Below the pieces are notes generated by a model that saw only the letters and a list, made by a program, of their open reading frames with translations, searched no databases and had not been told where the DNA came from. Below are positions 42,490 to 53,302 of a stretch of 64,000 nucleotides of DNA, piece after piece; position 1 is the first letter of the stretch, and each line of letters begins with the position of its first letter. This DNA is from an uncultured Alphaproteobacteria bacterium. Lineage in GTDB: Bacteria; Pseudomonadota; Alphaproteobacteria; UBA6615. A program made the position numbers and the translations under genes. The stretch covers positions 62,001 to 126,000 of the forward strand of contig CALSNJ010000007.1 of NCBI GenBank assembly GCA_943787745.1, given 5' to 3'.

Positions 42490-44052
42490 CTATCGATCCC
42501 GGCTGGGGGACCACAATGCCAGGGATACCAGCACCGCGAAAAAGCTGACCAAAGCAAAGGCAATAAATGTGTCGCGAAAGGCAAGCGCCGTTGCTTGCCC
42601 GGCAATGATCCGCCCAAGATAGAGTTTGGCGACAAGCCCTTCTGTCACATTTGGCAGTCCTGCTGTGCCGAGCATGCCACGCACTGTGGCGAGCAATCCC
42701 TGAGTTGCAGAATTGGCTTCGGTCTGGGTGGTGGCAAGCAGCTCGCTGAAATATGCGGTGCGGCGTTCAATATAGATCGCCAGAAGGTTGATCCCGAAAG
42801 CGCCCCCCATCTGGCGTGTAAAATTGAGCATGCCATTGGCGGTGCCCATTTTCTCAGGAGGGGCTGCCGCCAGACCCGCTTTGGTGACGGGCGGGAACAG
42901 CAAGCCTTGTCCGAGCCGACCGACCAGCACGAGCAGGGCGAACGTCCAGAACGCGGTGTTGGCGTCAGTGAAACCCATGATCCAGGTCGAAACGGCAAAA
43001 AGAAGAAATCCGCTGGCCAGAACCAGAGAGGGCGGATAACGGTCAGCCAGCCGCCCGCCAAGGGGCAGCATCAATCCCATTGCCAGCCCGCCCGGCACCA
43101 AAACCAGGCCGGCTCGCAGCGGTGTGTAGTTCTGGACGATCTGAACGAAGACGGGCTGCAGGTAGAAAGATCCGAACATCGTGGCCCCAACCAGGAATGA
43201 GGCCAGACAGGCGAACGCGAACTTGGGGTTTCGCAACAACCGGATGTCAAAAATTGGATCTGCGACGATGAGCTCCCAGAAGATAAATCCGATGAAGCTC
43301 CCCAGACCGAGACAAAGTGCACCGACCACGAAGTCGGAGCTCCAGCCTTTGAGCTGACCGTTTGACAAGCCTGTCAGCATTGCTGTGAGGAAGAGGGCCA
43401 CGAGCAGGAAGCCGAACCAGTCGAGGCGGGATTTTGTCGCATTGCGATCGCGACCGGGAAACACGGCCGAGGCCAGCATGATCGAAACAAAGGCAACGGG
43501 AAGCGCGACATAGAATGTGAAGCGCCAGTCGAACGCATCGATGGCCATGCCGCCGAACCAGGGTCCCAGCCCTGGACCCATGATGAAGCTGATCCCGAAC
43601 AGGCCGGCAACCATGGCGCGGCGCTGGGGCGGGAAGACCCCGAACATCGCCATCATGGTCAGGGGCAGGATGACACCTGCCGCAAAACCCTGAACAGCAC
43701 GCCCGAGAACAACAATGCCGTAAGTCTGAGCTGTGCCCCCGGCCACGGAGCCGGCAAAGAACAGCACCATCATGATGATGAAAACCGAACGCATGCCGAA
43801 GGCCCGTGTGAGCCAGTCGCTCAGCAGCATCGCTGCCGTCATCGCCGCAAAGAAAGCCGTGGCCATCCATTGTGCCTGGTCCTGGCCGACACCAAAGGAA
43901 CCCATAATGTCGGGCACGGCGACATTTGTGATGGTGCCCGACAGGGACAGCGCCAGCGATGAGGACAGGCTGACGGTGACCACCAGCCAGCGATGTATGA
44001 TTTCTGATGACGTCGAAGCGCCTGATGTGTCAGGCAGCGCCGGCGCGGTCAT
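42490..44052 (-). CDS. emrB: DHA2-family multidrug efflux MFS transporter (EmrB-like)
   Basis: A 520-residue inner-membrane drug/proton antiporter with about 14 hydrophobic segments. It has the DHA2 pattern NVAVPDIMGSFGVGQDQAQW near the N-terminus, LSDWLTRAFGMRSVF in motif A, GRAVQGFAAGVILPLTM and LFGISFIMGPGLGPWFGG (motif C), and the FTRQMGGAFGINLLAIY segment late on. It pairs with the membrane-fusion protein gene 16 bases upstream, as in EmrAB/FarAB. An outer-membrane TolC partner is not in the window. Drug specificity unknown. Confidence 0.9.
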   Translation of the reverse strand: MTAPALPDTSGASTSSEIIHRWLVVTVSLSSSLALSLSGTITNVAVPDIMGSFGVGQDQAQWMATAFFAAMTAAMLLSDWLTRAFGMRSVFIIMMVLFFAGSVAGGTAQTYGIVVLGRAVQGFAAGVILPLTMMAMFGVFPPQRRAMVAGLFGISFIMGPGLGPWFGGMAIDAFDWRFTFYVALPVAFVSIMLASAVFPGRDRNATKSRLDWFGFLLVALFLTAMLTGLSNGQLKGWSSDFVVGALCLGLGSFIGFIFWELIVADPIFDIRLLRNPKFAFACLASFLVGATMFGSFYLQPVFVQIVQNYTPLRAGLVLVPGGLAMGLMLPLGGRLADRYPPSLVLASGFLLFAVSTWIMGFTDANTAFWTFALLVLVGRLGQGLLFPPVTKAGLAAAPPEKMGTANGMLNFTRQMGGAFGINLLAIYIERRTAYFSELLATTQTEANSATQGLLATVRGMLGTAGLPNVTEGLVAKLYLGRIIAGQATALAFRDTFIAFALVSFFAVLVSLALWSPSRDR

Positions 44053-44068
44053 GTCAATTCAGCCGTGA

Positions 44069-45223
44069 TCACCGGCCAGGAATTTCAATGTTCACCACGG
44101 CCATCATGCCGGGGCGAAGAGGAATCGCACTTGGCTTCAATGCAATGCGGACGGGCAGACGTTGTGTCACTTTGGTGAAATTGCCACTCGGGTTTGGGTT
44201 GGGCAGCAAGGCGAATTCACTCGTGGCCGCTTCGCCAATCCGTTCAACGGTTCCGCTGAAGGTCTGGTCCGGATAGGCATCGATTGCGACATCGACCGTC
44301 ATGCCCGGTGACAGATGGCGAATATCGGTTTCCTTGATATTTGCTTCGACCCAGACCGCCGCAGGGTTGTGCACCAGCATGAGACGTTGGCCCGGGCTGA
44401 CAAATTCACCGGCATCAACAAAAGTCTCCGAGACGACACCGTCAATCGGGCTCTTGATTGTTCGGTCAGCAACATCAAGCGCCTGCTGGTCGCGTTGGGC
44501 CGCGATCTCTGCCTCCTCATGGCGCAGCGCGTCGATCCGGCGCGAAAGCACTGTCATCTGACCGCGCTCGGCTTCAGCTTCACTGATATCAGCCAGCGCA
44601 GCAGCGAAGTCTGCTTGTGCCTTCTGATGTCTTTCCTGAGCCTGACTCATTTCGTTTTGCGCCTGATCAAGCCGACGTCGTGAAACGATCTGGTCTTTGA
44701 GCAGCGAACGCGTGCGCTCGAAGTCTGTGCGTGCAAGTTCGAATTGCTCAAGGCTCGACTTGACGGCCACGCGCGCGGCATCGGCATGGGAGCGAACAGC
44801 TTCGACCCGGCTTGCCGAGGTCTTGTCGATCAATTCAATTTCTGAAGCAATCTGCGCGCGCTCTGCCGTGAGCGCACCAATGCGCGCGCCGTATTCGGTC
44901 AGTTTGAGTTTTGATTCCCGTGAATCGATTTCGATCAGCAGTTTGCCGCGCGAGACCTTTTCACCATCGGTGACAGGCAAGGCGACGATCCAGCCTGCGA
45001 CGCGGCTTGAAATTGCAACGGTGTCGGCAGATACCCGCGCGTCGGTTTCGCTGACATGGCTCCATTGCCAGAGCGCCCATCGTCCTGACGCCCCAACCGC
45101 GGCGATCACGATTACTGCGATAACGATGTTTCTGATCATCGCCCCAGTCCGGCGTTTGCGCCGGGTTGCTGGTGCTGCGTCAGCCTGTGACACAGACTCC
45201 TGAATATGGCCCTCGTCGGGCAT
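44069..45223 (-). CDS. emrA: HlyD/EmrA-family membrane fusion protein
   Basis: A 384-residue periplasmic adaptor. The ATG at 45223 has GGGGAG five bases upstream, so an in-frame GTG two codons earlier is unnecessary. A basic, cytoplasmic N-terminus precedes a single membrane anchor (residues about 29-47). Then come the lipoyl half-motif SRVAGWIVALPVTDGEKVSRG, a long coiled-coil hairpin of Ala/Glu/Lys-rich heptads (about 90-240), the second half-motif IKSPIDGVVSETFVDAGEFV and a beta-barrel domain. It links EmrB to an outer-membrane channel. Its leader holds two perfect palindromes. Confidence 0.9.
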   Translation of the reverse strand: MPDEGHIQESVSQADAAPATRRKRRTGAMIRNIVIAVIVIAAVGASGRWALWQWSHVSETDARVSADTVAISSRVAGWIVALPVTDGEKVSRGKLLIEIDSRESKLKLTEYGARIGALTAERAQIASEIELIDKTSASRVEAVRSHADAARVAVKSSLEQFELARTDFERTRSLLKDQIVSRRRLDQAQNEMSQAQERHQKAQADFAAALADISEAEAERGQMTVLSRRIDALRHEEAEIAAQRDQQALDVADRTIKSPIDGVVSETFVDAGEFVSPGQRLMLVHNPAAVWVEANIKETDIRHLSPGMTVDVAIDAYPDQTFSGTVERIGEAATSEFALLPNPNPSGNFTKVTQRLPVRIALKPSAIPLRPGMMAVVNIEIPGR

Positions 45224-45236
45224 CGCCACTCCCCAT

Positions 45237-45256
45237 TGTCGGCATGTGCGCCGACA
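45237..45256 (-). promoter_or_regulatory. Leader hairpin of emrA
   Basis: TGTCGGC (45237-45243) and GCCGACA (45250-45256) form a perfect 7-bp stem with a six-base loop. It lies 14 bases upstream of the emrA start and could affect ribosome access or transcript stability. Confidence 0.4.
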
Positions 45257-45263
45257 TCAATAT

Positions 45264-45294
45264 CATCTCAATGGCATTATCTGCCATTGAGATG
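45264..45294 (-). promoter_or_regulatory. Long perfect palindrome upstream of emrAB (probable repressor operator)
   Basis: CATCTCAATGGCA (45264-45276), five bases, TGCCATTGAGATG (45282-45294): 13-bp perfect arms. Read on the minus strand, the centre contains GATAAT (45281-45276), a good -10 box, with TTGTCA (45307-45302) 20 bases upstream. A dimeric repressor such as a TetR or MarR family protein bound here would block the promoter. No such regulator gene is adjacent. Confidence 0.55.
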
Positions 45295-45358
45295 CGGCGC
45301 GTGACAATTAAACCGCGATGCTCATCTGATGAGAACGCATAAGTGCCCCGGGGAAAAG

Positions 45359-46792
45359 CTAGACAGCCGTGCCGCCGACGGTGAGGGATTCGAGCATCAT
45401 TGTTGGCTGGCCCACACCCACCGGAACGGATTGTCCGTCCTTGCCGCAGGTGCCCACGCCATCATCAAGCTTGGAATCATTGCCAATCAGCTTCACTCGG
45501 GTCAGGGCATCGGGACCGTTACCGATCAGAGTTGCGCCCTTCACCGGCGCACCAAGCTTGCCGTCTTCGATCAGATAGGCCTCGGTGCAGCTGAATACGA
45601 ATTTTCCGTTTGTGATGTCGACCTGGCCGCCGCCGAAATTGACCGCATAGATGCCGGTCTTGGCCGCCTTGATGCATTCCTCGGGGTCAGCGGTGCCGCT
45701 CAGCATGTGTGTGTTGGTCATCCGGGGCATGGGGTGATGGGCATAGGACTGACGCCGACCATTGCCGGTCGGGGCGACGCCCATGAGGCGGGCGTTGAGC
45801 CGGTCCTGCATATAGCCTTTCAGGATGCCGTCTTCGATCAGCACGTTCGCGCCGCTGGGCGTGCCTTCATCATCGATGGTAATTGAGCCACGTCGGTCGC
45901 GCAGGGTGCCGTCATCGACGACCGTCACCCCCGGTGCGGCCACGCGTTCACCGAGCAGGTTTGCAAAGGCAGAGGTTTTCTTGCGGTTGAAGTCACCTTC
46001 CAGTCCATGGCCGATGGCTTCGTGCAACAGCACGCCGGGCCAGCCCGGTCCCAGAACAATGGGCATTTCCCCTGCGGGCGCGGGTACGGATTCAAGATTG
46101 ACCAGCGCCTGTCGAAGCGCCTCGTCGACCTGTGATTGCCATTTGTCCGGCGAAATCCACTGGTCATAAAGCGCCCGGCCTCCCACGCCCTGTGAGCCGG
46201 TTTCCTGGCGATCACCCTGACCAACCATGAGGGAGACGTTGAGGCGCACGAGGGGGCGGATATCGCCGCGGCGTTCGCCATCGCCCCGCAAAATCTGGAC
46301 GGCCTGCCATGTGCCTGCGATTGAGGCGGTGACCTGCCGAACGCGTGGGTCCGAATCGCGCGCATAGGCGTCGATTTCGGCGAGCAGTTTTACCTTTGCT
46401 TCGAACTCCATTTCACCGAGAGGATTGACGTCGGTGTAAAGGTCACGATTTGTGTTGGCGGGAGGCTCGGCAACGGTGCCGCCTTTGCCGGTGCGGACGG
46501 CGCGAACCGTTTCACTGGCGCGGGAAATTGCGGCTTCACTGAGCTCGGTCGAATGGGCATAGCCTGTGGCCTCGCCCGCGACAGCCCGCAGACCAAAACC
46601 TTGCGTTGTGTCGAAGCTGGCATTTCGCACACGGCCGTCATCAAATGTGATGCTTTCGCTCTGGCTGTACTCCAGGAACAACTCGCCATCGTCAGATCCG
46701 TCGAGCGCTTCGCCAACCTGACGGCTCACCCGCTCTGGCTCCATGCCGGTTCGGCTGAAAAACAGGTCATCTGTACGTGAAATATCGGTCAT
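45359..46792 (-). CDS. tldD: TldD metalloprotease subunit
   Basis: A 477-residue catalytic subunit of the TldD/TldE (PmbA) protease. The zinc motif HEAIGHGLEGD has His257, Glu258 and His262. Family segments FGLRAVAGEATGYAH, GPGWPGVLLHEA and YAHHPMPRMTNTHMLSG are present. The C-terminus has IVSQP-like VGVGQPTMMLESLTVGG. It is separated from pmbA (32982-34334) by 11 kb. It cleaves short peptides and takes part in maturation of ribosomal peptides in some hosts; its target here is unknown. It reads toward the emrAB palindrome region, leftward. Confidence 0.95.
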   Translation of the reverse strand: MTDISRTDDLFFSRTGMEPERVSRQVGEALDGSDDGELFLEYSQSESITFDDGRVRNASFDTTQGFGLRAVAGEATGYAHSTELSEAAISRASETVRAVRTGKGGTVAEPPANTNRDLYTDVNPLGEMEFEAKVKLLAEIDAYARDSDPRVRQVTASIAGTWQAVQILRGDGERRGDIRPLVRLNVSLMVGQGDRQETGSQGVGGRALYDQWISPDKWQSQVDEALRQALVNLESVPAPAGEMPIVLGPGWPGVLLHEAIGHGLEGDFNRKKTSAFANLLGERVAAPGVTVVDDGTLRDRRGSITIDDEGTPSGANVLIEDGILKGYMQDRLNARLMGVAPTGNGRRQSYAHHPMPRMTNTHMLSGTADPEECIKAAKTGIYAVNFGGGQVDITNGKFVFSCTEAYLIEDGKLGAPVKGATLIGNGPDALTRVKLIGNDSKLDDGVGTCGKDGQSVPVGVGQPTMMLESLTVGGTAV

Positions 46793-46962
46793 TTCGCTCG
46801 GCCATTTGCTGGATAAAAGAGGCTACGCGTGCAGCCATTGTTCACAATATGGGTGGATTGGGTGTGATTGTCAGCCTCTGTGTCCCGGATTTCCACGCTG
46901 GAATGGGGTTTTGCGACGCTGCGACATGGTGTCTCAAGGTCTTTGAAGGCGCGGGCTGTGAC

Positions 46963-46991
46963 TTGTTGGGCGTCGTGCGCTGGGCTATTTT
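46963..46991 (+). promoter_or_regulatory. Possible ctaC promoter
   Basis: TTGTTG (46963-46968) and TATTTT (46986-46991) are 17 bases apart, 79 bases before the ctaC ATG. Each hexamer matches 4 of 6 sigma-70 consensus positions. It sits in the 277-base gap between tldD and ctaC, the longest gap in the window; otherwise I see no gene or structured element there. Confidence 0.35.
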
Positions 46992-47069
46992 TCGCCGGTT
47001 CGATAGTTAAGGGGCAGGCTGACACGTGGCGTAATTTCGCGTTGATGTGGGCCAGATGGAAGCGAGCGT

Positions 47070-49606
<2,537 letters not shown>

Positions 49607-49631
49607 GCAAGCGAACTGACGGAGCCGAAAT

Positions 49632-50564
49632 TTGGCCGACGCAGCATATTTGAACCAGACACCGGAAACGGCGCTTGTTGAAGCGCCGGTTTCTCGTGTG
49701 TCGGATTTCATCGCGCTGCTCAAGCCGCGGGTGATGTCACTTGTGGTTTTTTCCGGAGCGGTCGGTCTGTTTGTTGCACCGGGGGCGCTGCACCCTCTGC
49801 TGGCGATCGTTGCAATTCTTTGTATTGCGGTCGGTTCGGGCGCCGCGGGTGCCATCAACATGTGGTACGAGCGCGATATTGATGCGCTTATGTCGCGGAC
49901 AGCCAATCGCCCGATCCCTGCAGGTCGCGTGGCTGCGGGAGATGCGCTTGGGTTTGCCGTGATACTGGCGGTGTTCTCAGTCGGATTGATGGGATTGGCG
50001 ACCAACTGGGTTGCCGCAGGGCTTCTGGCTGCGGCCATTCTTTTCTATGTTTTCGTCTACACAATCTGGCTTAAGCGCCGCACGCCGCAAAACATTGTTA
50101 TTGGTGGTGCTGCGGGTGCCTTTCCGCCGATGATCGGTTGGGCCGCCGTCACCGGCGATGTCAGTCTGGTTTCGGCCGCGCTGTTTGCGATTATTTTCCT
50201 GTGGACCCCACCGCATTTCTGGGCGCTGGCGCTTTATCGCAGCGGTGACTATGCGCGCGCGGGCGTGCCGATGATGCCGGTTGTGGCAGGACGTAGTTCG
50301 ACCAAACGGCAGATGCTGGCCTACACCATCCTCCTCGTGCCGGTCAGCCTGACACCGTATTTTCTCGGTGGTGCCGGTCTGGTCTATGCCGTGGGTGCAA
50401 CGGTTCTGGGGCTGGCGTTTATCGCCAGTGCTGTCCGTGTGCTCCGTGAGCCCGACGATGCCGAAGACAAGGCCGCCAGGGCCATGTTCGGGTTTTCGAT
50501 CCTTTATCTGTTTCTGATATTTGCTCTTCTGCTTGCAGATGTGTTGATGGGTCTGGGGAGCTGA
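49632..50564 (+). CDS. ctaB: Protoheme IX farnesyltransferase (heme O synthase)
   Basis: A 310-residue UbiA-superfamily enzyme that farnesylates heme b to heme o on the way to heme a. The start is TTG at 49632, with GGAG seven bases upstream; no ATG fits as well. The prenyl-diphosphate motif is [20 protein letters not shown] (Asn76, Asp82, Asp84), and the second conserved loop is [17 protein letters not shown]. Eight or nine helices. Placed after ctaD, as is usual in alphaproteobacteria. Confidence 0.94.
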   Translation: MADAAYLNQTPETALVEAPVSRVSDFIALLKPRVMSLVVFSGAVGLFVAPGALHPLLAIVAILCIAVGSGAAGAINMWYERDIDALMSRTANRPIPAGRVAAGDALGFAVILAVFSVGLMGLATNWVAAGLLAAAILFYVFVYTIWLKRRTPQNIVIGGAAGAFPPMIGWAAVTGDVSLVSAALFAIIFLWTPPHFWALALYRSGDYARAGVPMMPVVAGRSSTKRQMLAYTILLVPVSLTPYFLGGAGLVYAVGATVLGLAFIASAVRVLREPDDAEDKAARAMFGFSILYLFLIFALLLADVLMGLGS

Positions 50565-50569
50565 ACATT

Positions 50570-50701
50570 ATGGCGAAGCGCGAACTCAGTGATCGACACC
50601 GCGAACAACGCGGCAAGAACTATGCGATGGCTGCTGTGATCCTCGGTCTGATCGGGGTTTTCTATCTGGTCTTTATTGCTCGTGCGGGGCTCCTGGGATG
50701 A
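50570..50701 (+). CDS. Small membrane protein in the cta operon (CoxF-like, 43 aa)
   Basis: A short gene between ctaB and ctaG. It encodes MAKRELSDRHREQRGKNYAM followed by a single membrane helix AAVILGLIGVFYLVFIARAG. The basic N-terminus would lie in the cytoplasm. Its stop overlaps the ctaG start (ATGA at 50698-50701), so it is translationally coupled. Similar tiny proteins are found at this place in other alphaproteobacterial oxidase clusters and are presumed assembly factors; I cannot name its exact function. Confidence 0.75.
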   Translation: MAKRELSDRHREQRGKNYAMAAVILGLIGVFYLVFIARAGLLG

Positions 50702-51312
50702 GCACACCGATGACCCAGAAGACACGTCGTCGGAACCGTTATGTTTTTGCGGGGCTTGCCGCGCTCGTGCTTGCGATGAACGGTTTTGCCTATGCCACCG
50801 TTCCGGCTTATCGTGCTTTCTGTCAGCAATTCGGTTTTGCTGGTACGCCACTGGTCGCAGAAGAAGCGCCTGCAAATGGTGAAGTTCTATCCGATCGCAA
50901 GATCACTGTTCGATTCAATAGCGATATAGACCCAGCGCTCGACTGGCGCTTTAAGCCCGTTCAGCGCAGCGTTAATCTGCAGGTTGGTGACACCGGACTT
51001 GCGTTTTACGAAGCTGTGAATCTTGCCAGTCATCCGATAACCGGAACGGCAACCTTCAATGTTACCCCCCTCAAGGCTGCCCCCTATTTTGTAAAGATTG
51101 AGTGCTTCTGCTTCACTGAGCAGACACTTTCGTCTGGTGAAAGCGTGGATATGCCGGTGACATTTTTCGTGGATCCTGCCATTGCCGAGGACAAAAACCT
51201 CGATGATGTCACCACGATCACCCTGAGCTACACATTTTTTCGCGATCAAGACGCTGAGGCCGAGCAAAAAGCCGCTGCGATCGAAACCCGCGATTTGACC
51301 CAAGTGAACTAA
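50698..51312 (+). CDS. ctaG: Cytochrome c oxidase copper-delivery protein CtaG (Cox11)
   Basis: A 204-residue single-span protein that delivers copper to CuB of subunit I. The N-terminal helix (residues about 15-33) anchors it; the rest is periplasmic. The copper-binding CFCFTEQTL motif is near residue 140. TVPAYRAFCQQFGFAGTP contains the first conserved cysteine. It ends in charged helix after FFRDQDAEAE. ATGA overlap with the small gene upstream. Confidence 0.95.
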   Translation: MSTPMTQKTRRRNRYVFAGLAALVLAMNGFAYATVPAYRAFCQQFGFAGTPLVAEEAPANGEVLSDRKITVRFNSDIDPALDWRFKPVQRSVNLQVGDTGLAFYEAVNLASHPITGTATFNVTPLKAAPYFVKIECFCFTEQTLSSGESVDMPVTFFVDPAIAEDKNLDDVTTITLSYTFFRDQDAEAEQKAAAIETRDLTQVN

Positions 51313-51338
51313 CAAGACACCGCTGAAAGAGAACGAGC

Positions 51339-52190
51339 ATGAGCGATCACGCACAAGATCACGGTAAGGGCAACCACCCCTATCATATGGTGGAACCAAG
51401 CCCGTGGCCCATTGTTGGCTCCATCGGTGGCTTTACGCTGGCCCTTGGACTGGTGATTTACATGCACCCGACCATGTTTGGTCCGGGACCGCAGCCTTTC
51501 TTTGAGACAATCGGGCTCTGGACCATCGCTCCGGGTCTGATCATTGCGATGATCACCATGATGGGGTGGTGGCGCGATGTTATCGACGAAGCCACGGTTC
51601 AGAAGATGCACACCGGCGTCGTCCAGATTAGTCTGCGCTATGGGATGATGTTGTTCATCATTTCAGAGGTGATGTTCTTTGCGGCATGGTTCTGGGCGTT
51701 CTTTGATGCCAGCCTGTTCCCCAAGGAAGCGATTGGCAGCATCTGGCCACCTGAGGGTGTTGAGGTTTTCAATCCTTTTGATCTGCCTTTGCTGAACACG
51801 CTGATCCTTCTCACCTCGGGCTTCACAATCACCTGGGCGCATCATGATATTCGCGCTGGCAAGATGAAGCACGCGGCCAAGATGATCGGGTTTACGGTTC
51901 TGCTCGGCTTTATCTTCAGCTTGCTGCAGGCGTTTGAGTACAGCCATGCGCCGTTCGGCTTTGGTGACGGGATTTATTCCTCGACCTTCTATATGGCGAC
52001 CGGTTTCCATGGCGCTCATGTGATCATCGGGACGATCTTCCTTGCCGTATGCTGGTGGCGAACGGTTAAAGGGCACTTTACCGCTGATCATCACTTCGGC
52101 TTTGAAGCGGCAGCCTGGTACTGGCATTTCGTCGATGTGGTCTGGCTGTTCCTGTTCTGCTTCGTCTATGTGTGGGGCACCTTCGCCTGA
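51339..52190 (+). CDS. ctaE: Cytochrome c oxidase subunit III
   Basis: A 283-residue, seven-helix subunit that stabilises proton uptake in aa3 oxidase. Conserved stretches are YHMVEPSPWPIVGSIGGF near the start, RYGMMLFIISEVMFFAAWFW (with the conserved Glu in SEVMFF), WAHHDIRAG, LQAFEYSHAPFGFGDGIY, STFYMATGFHGAHVIIG, and the C-terminal AAAWYWHFVDVVWLFLF. It follows ctaG by 26 bases. Confidence 0.97.
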   Translation: MSDHAQDHGKGNHPYHMVEPSPWPIVGSIGGFTLALGLVIYMHPTMFGPGPQPFFETIGLWTIAPGLIIAMITMMGWWRDVIDEATVQKMHTGVVQISLRYGMMLFIISEVMFFAAWFWAFFDASLFPKEAIGSIWPPEGVEVFNPFDLPLLNTLILLTSGFTITWAHHDIRAGKMKHAAKMIGFTVLLGFIFSLLQAFEYSHAPFGFGDGIYSSTFYMATGFHGAHVIIGTIFLAVCWWRTVKGHFTADHHFGFEAAAWYWHFVDVVWLFLFCFVYVWGTFA

Positions 52191-52204
52191 TCGGCGGAGG
52201 AGAT

Positions 52205-52576
52205 GTGGTCGACTACTACCCTCAGCAATCAAGCATAAAGACCGGCTTGCGCTGCGCCTGCCCGCGTTGCGGGCAGGGCAAGCTGTTCACCGGCATTCTG
52301 ACCATTCGTGAGAAATGCACGGTCTGTGACTTTGATTTCGGCCGTCTGAACGCTGATGATGGTGCGGCATTCTTCATCATTGTTCTCTACAGCGCGATTA
52401 TCCTGCCGCTGGCTGCGTGGTTTCAGTTTGCTCTGGATCCCCCGATCTGGGTGCACCTGGTCATTTGGCTGCCGATTATTGTGTTCGGCGCGATCCTGCT
52501 GATGCGGCCATTCAAGGCCTGGCTGCTGGCACAGCAGTTCAAGCACAATGTCGACGATGCGGATTTCACCCGTTAG
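52205..52576 (+). CDS. DUF983 family membrane protein
   Basis: A 123-residue protein. It begins VDYYPQQSSIKTGLRC, and I chose the GTG at 52205, which gives the family-typical N-terminus; the frame stays open upstream into ctaE. A zinc-ribbon-like CACPRCGQGKLF and CTVCDFDF precede two hydrophobic helices. DUF983 genes regularly sit by SURF1 and cta genes in alphaproteobacteria, and may help oxidase biogenesis, but no function is established here. The GGAGGAG box is close to the start. Confidence 0.8.
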   Translation: MVDYYPQQSSIKTGLRCACPRCGQGKLFTGILTIREKCTVCDFDFGRLNADDGAAFFIIVLYSAIILPLAAWFQFALDPPIWVHLVIWLPIIVFGAILLMRPFKAWLLAQQFKHNVDDADFTR

Positions 52577-52597
52577 TGACAAGGCAGCCACGCTGAT

Positions 52598-53302
52598 ATG
52601 CGATTTCGGCCAACATTCTGGGCAACGGTGTTCTTCCTGCCGGTTTTCGTGCTGTTGCTTGGTCTGGGGACCTGGCAGGTCCAGCGACTGGGTTGGAAAA
52701 ACAATCTGATAGAGACACGTTCTGCGCGCATCTCTGCGCCAATACTCGAAATTGGTGACGCAAGGGCAGCGCCAGCACCCGAGGCCATTGAATACCGCCC
52801 GATACGACTTTCGGGAACTTTTCAAAACCAACACCAGTTCCGCCTCCTGAACCGACTTTACAACGGCACCCAGGGTTCACATCTGGTCGTTCCGATGGTG
52901 CTGGATGACGGGCAAGGATCGATCATGGTGGATCGTGGCTGGATACCGCGCGGATCTGTGGACAGTATCGTCCCGGCGCCGGCGACGCCGGTCGTCCTGG
53001 ACGGTTTTGTGCGCGCGTATACGGCGCCTGGTGCATTCCTGCCGGAGAATGAACCTGATACGAACAACTGGTTCCATATGAACGAGGCTGAAATGCTGAC
53101 CGCGTCGGGGTTGTCCGATGGGGTTGGCTTCTATGTTGAGGCCGGGCCAGCCGGCGGGGCAACGGAAACCTTTCCGGCGGGCGCTGTTCCGGATGTGAAC
53201 CTGCGCAATTCCCATCTGCAATATGCGGGCACCTGGTACAGCTTTGCCGGGGTTTTGCTTGTGATCTTCATCGTGTTTCATTGGCGTCGGAAACCATCAT
53301 GA
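52598..53302 (+). CDS. SURF1 family cytochrome oxidase assembly protein
   Basis: A 234-residue protein with two membrane helices, one at residues about 5-24 (WATVFFLPVFVLLLGLGTWQ, 20 residues) and one near 210-230. The periplasmic part has EYRPIRLSGTF, NQHQFRLLNRLYNG and VDRGWIPRGS, all characteristic of SURF1, which helps insert heme a into subunit I. The end overlaps the M32 gene start by four bases (ATGA). Confidence 0.92.
   Translation: MRFRPTFWATVFFLPVFVLLLGLGTWQVQRLGWKNNLIETRSARISAPILEIGDARAAPAPEAIEYRPIRLSGTFQNQHQFRLLNRLYNGTQGSHLVVPMVLDDGQGSIMVDRGWIPRGSVDSIVPAPATPVVLDGFVRAYTAPGAFLPENEPDTNNWFHMNEAEMLTASGLSDGVGFYVEAGPAGGATETFPAGAVPDVNLRNSHLQYAGTWYSFAGVLLVIFIVFHWRRKPS

Noticed and set aside
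45264-45294. The long palindrome as a terminator for tldD
   Set aside because: No T-run follows it on the minus strand, and it has a -10-like centre. An operator explains it better.
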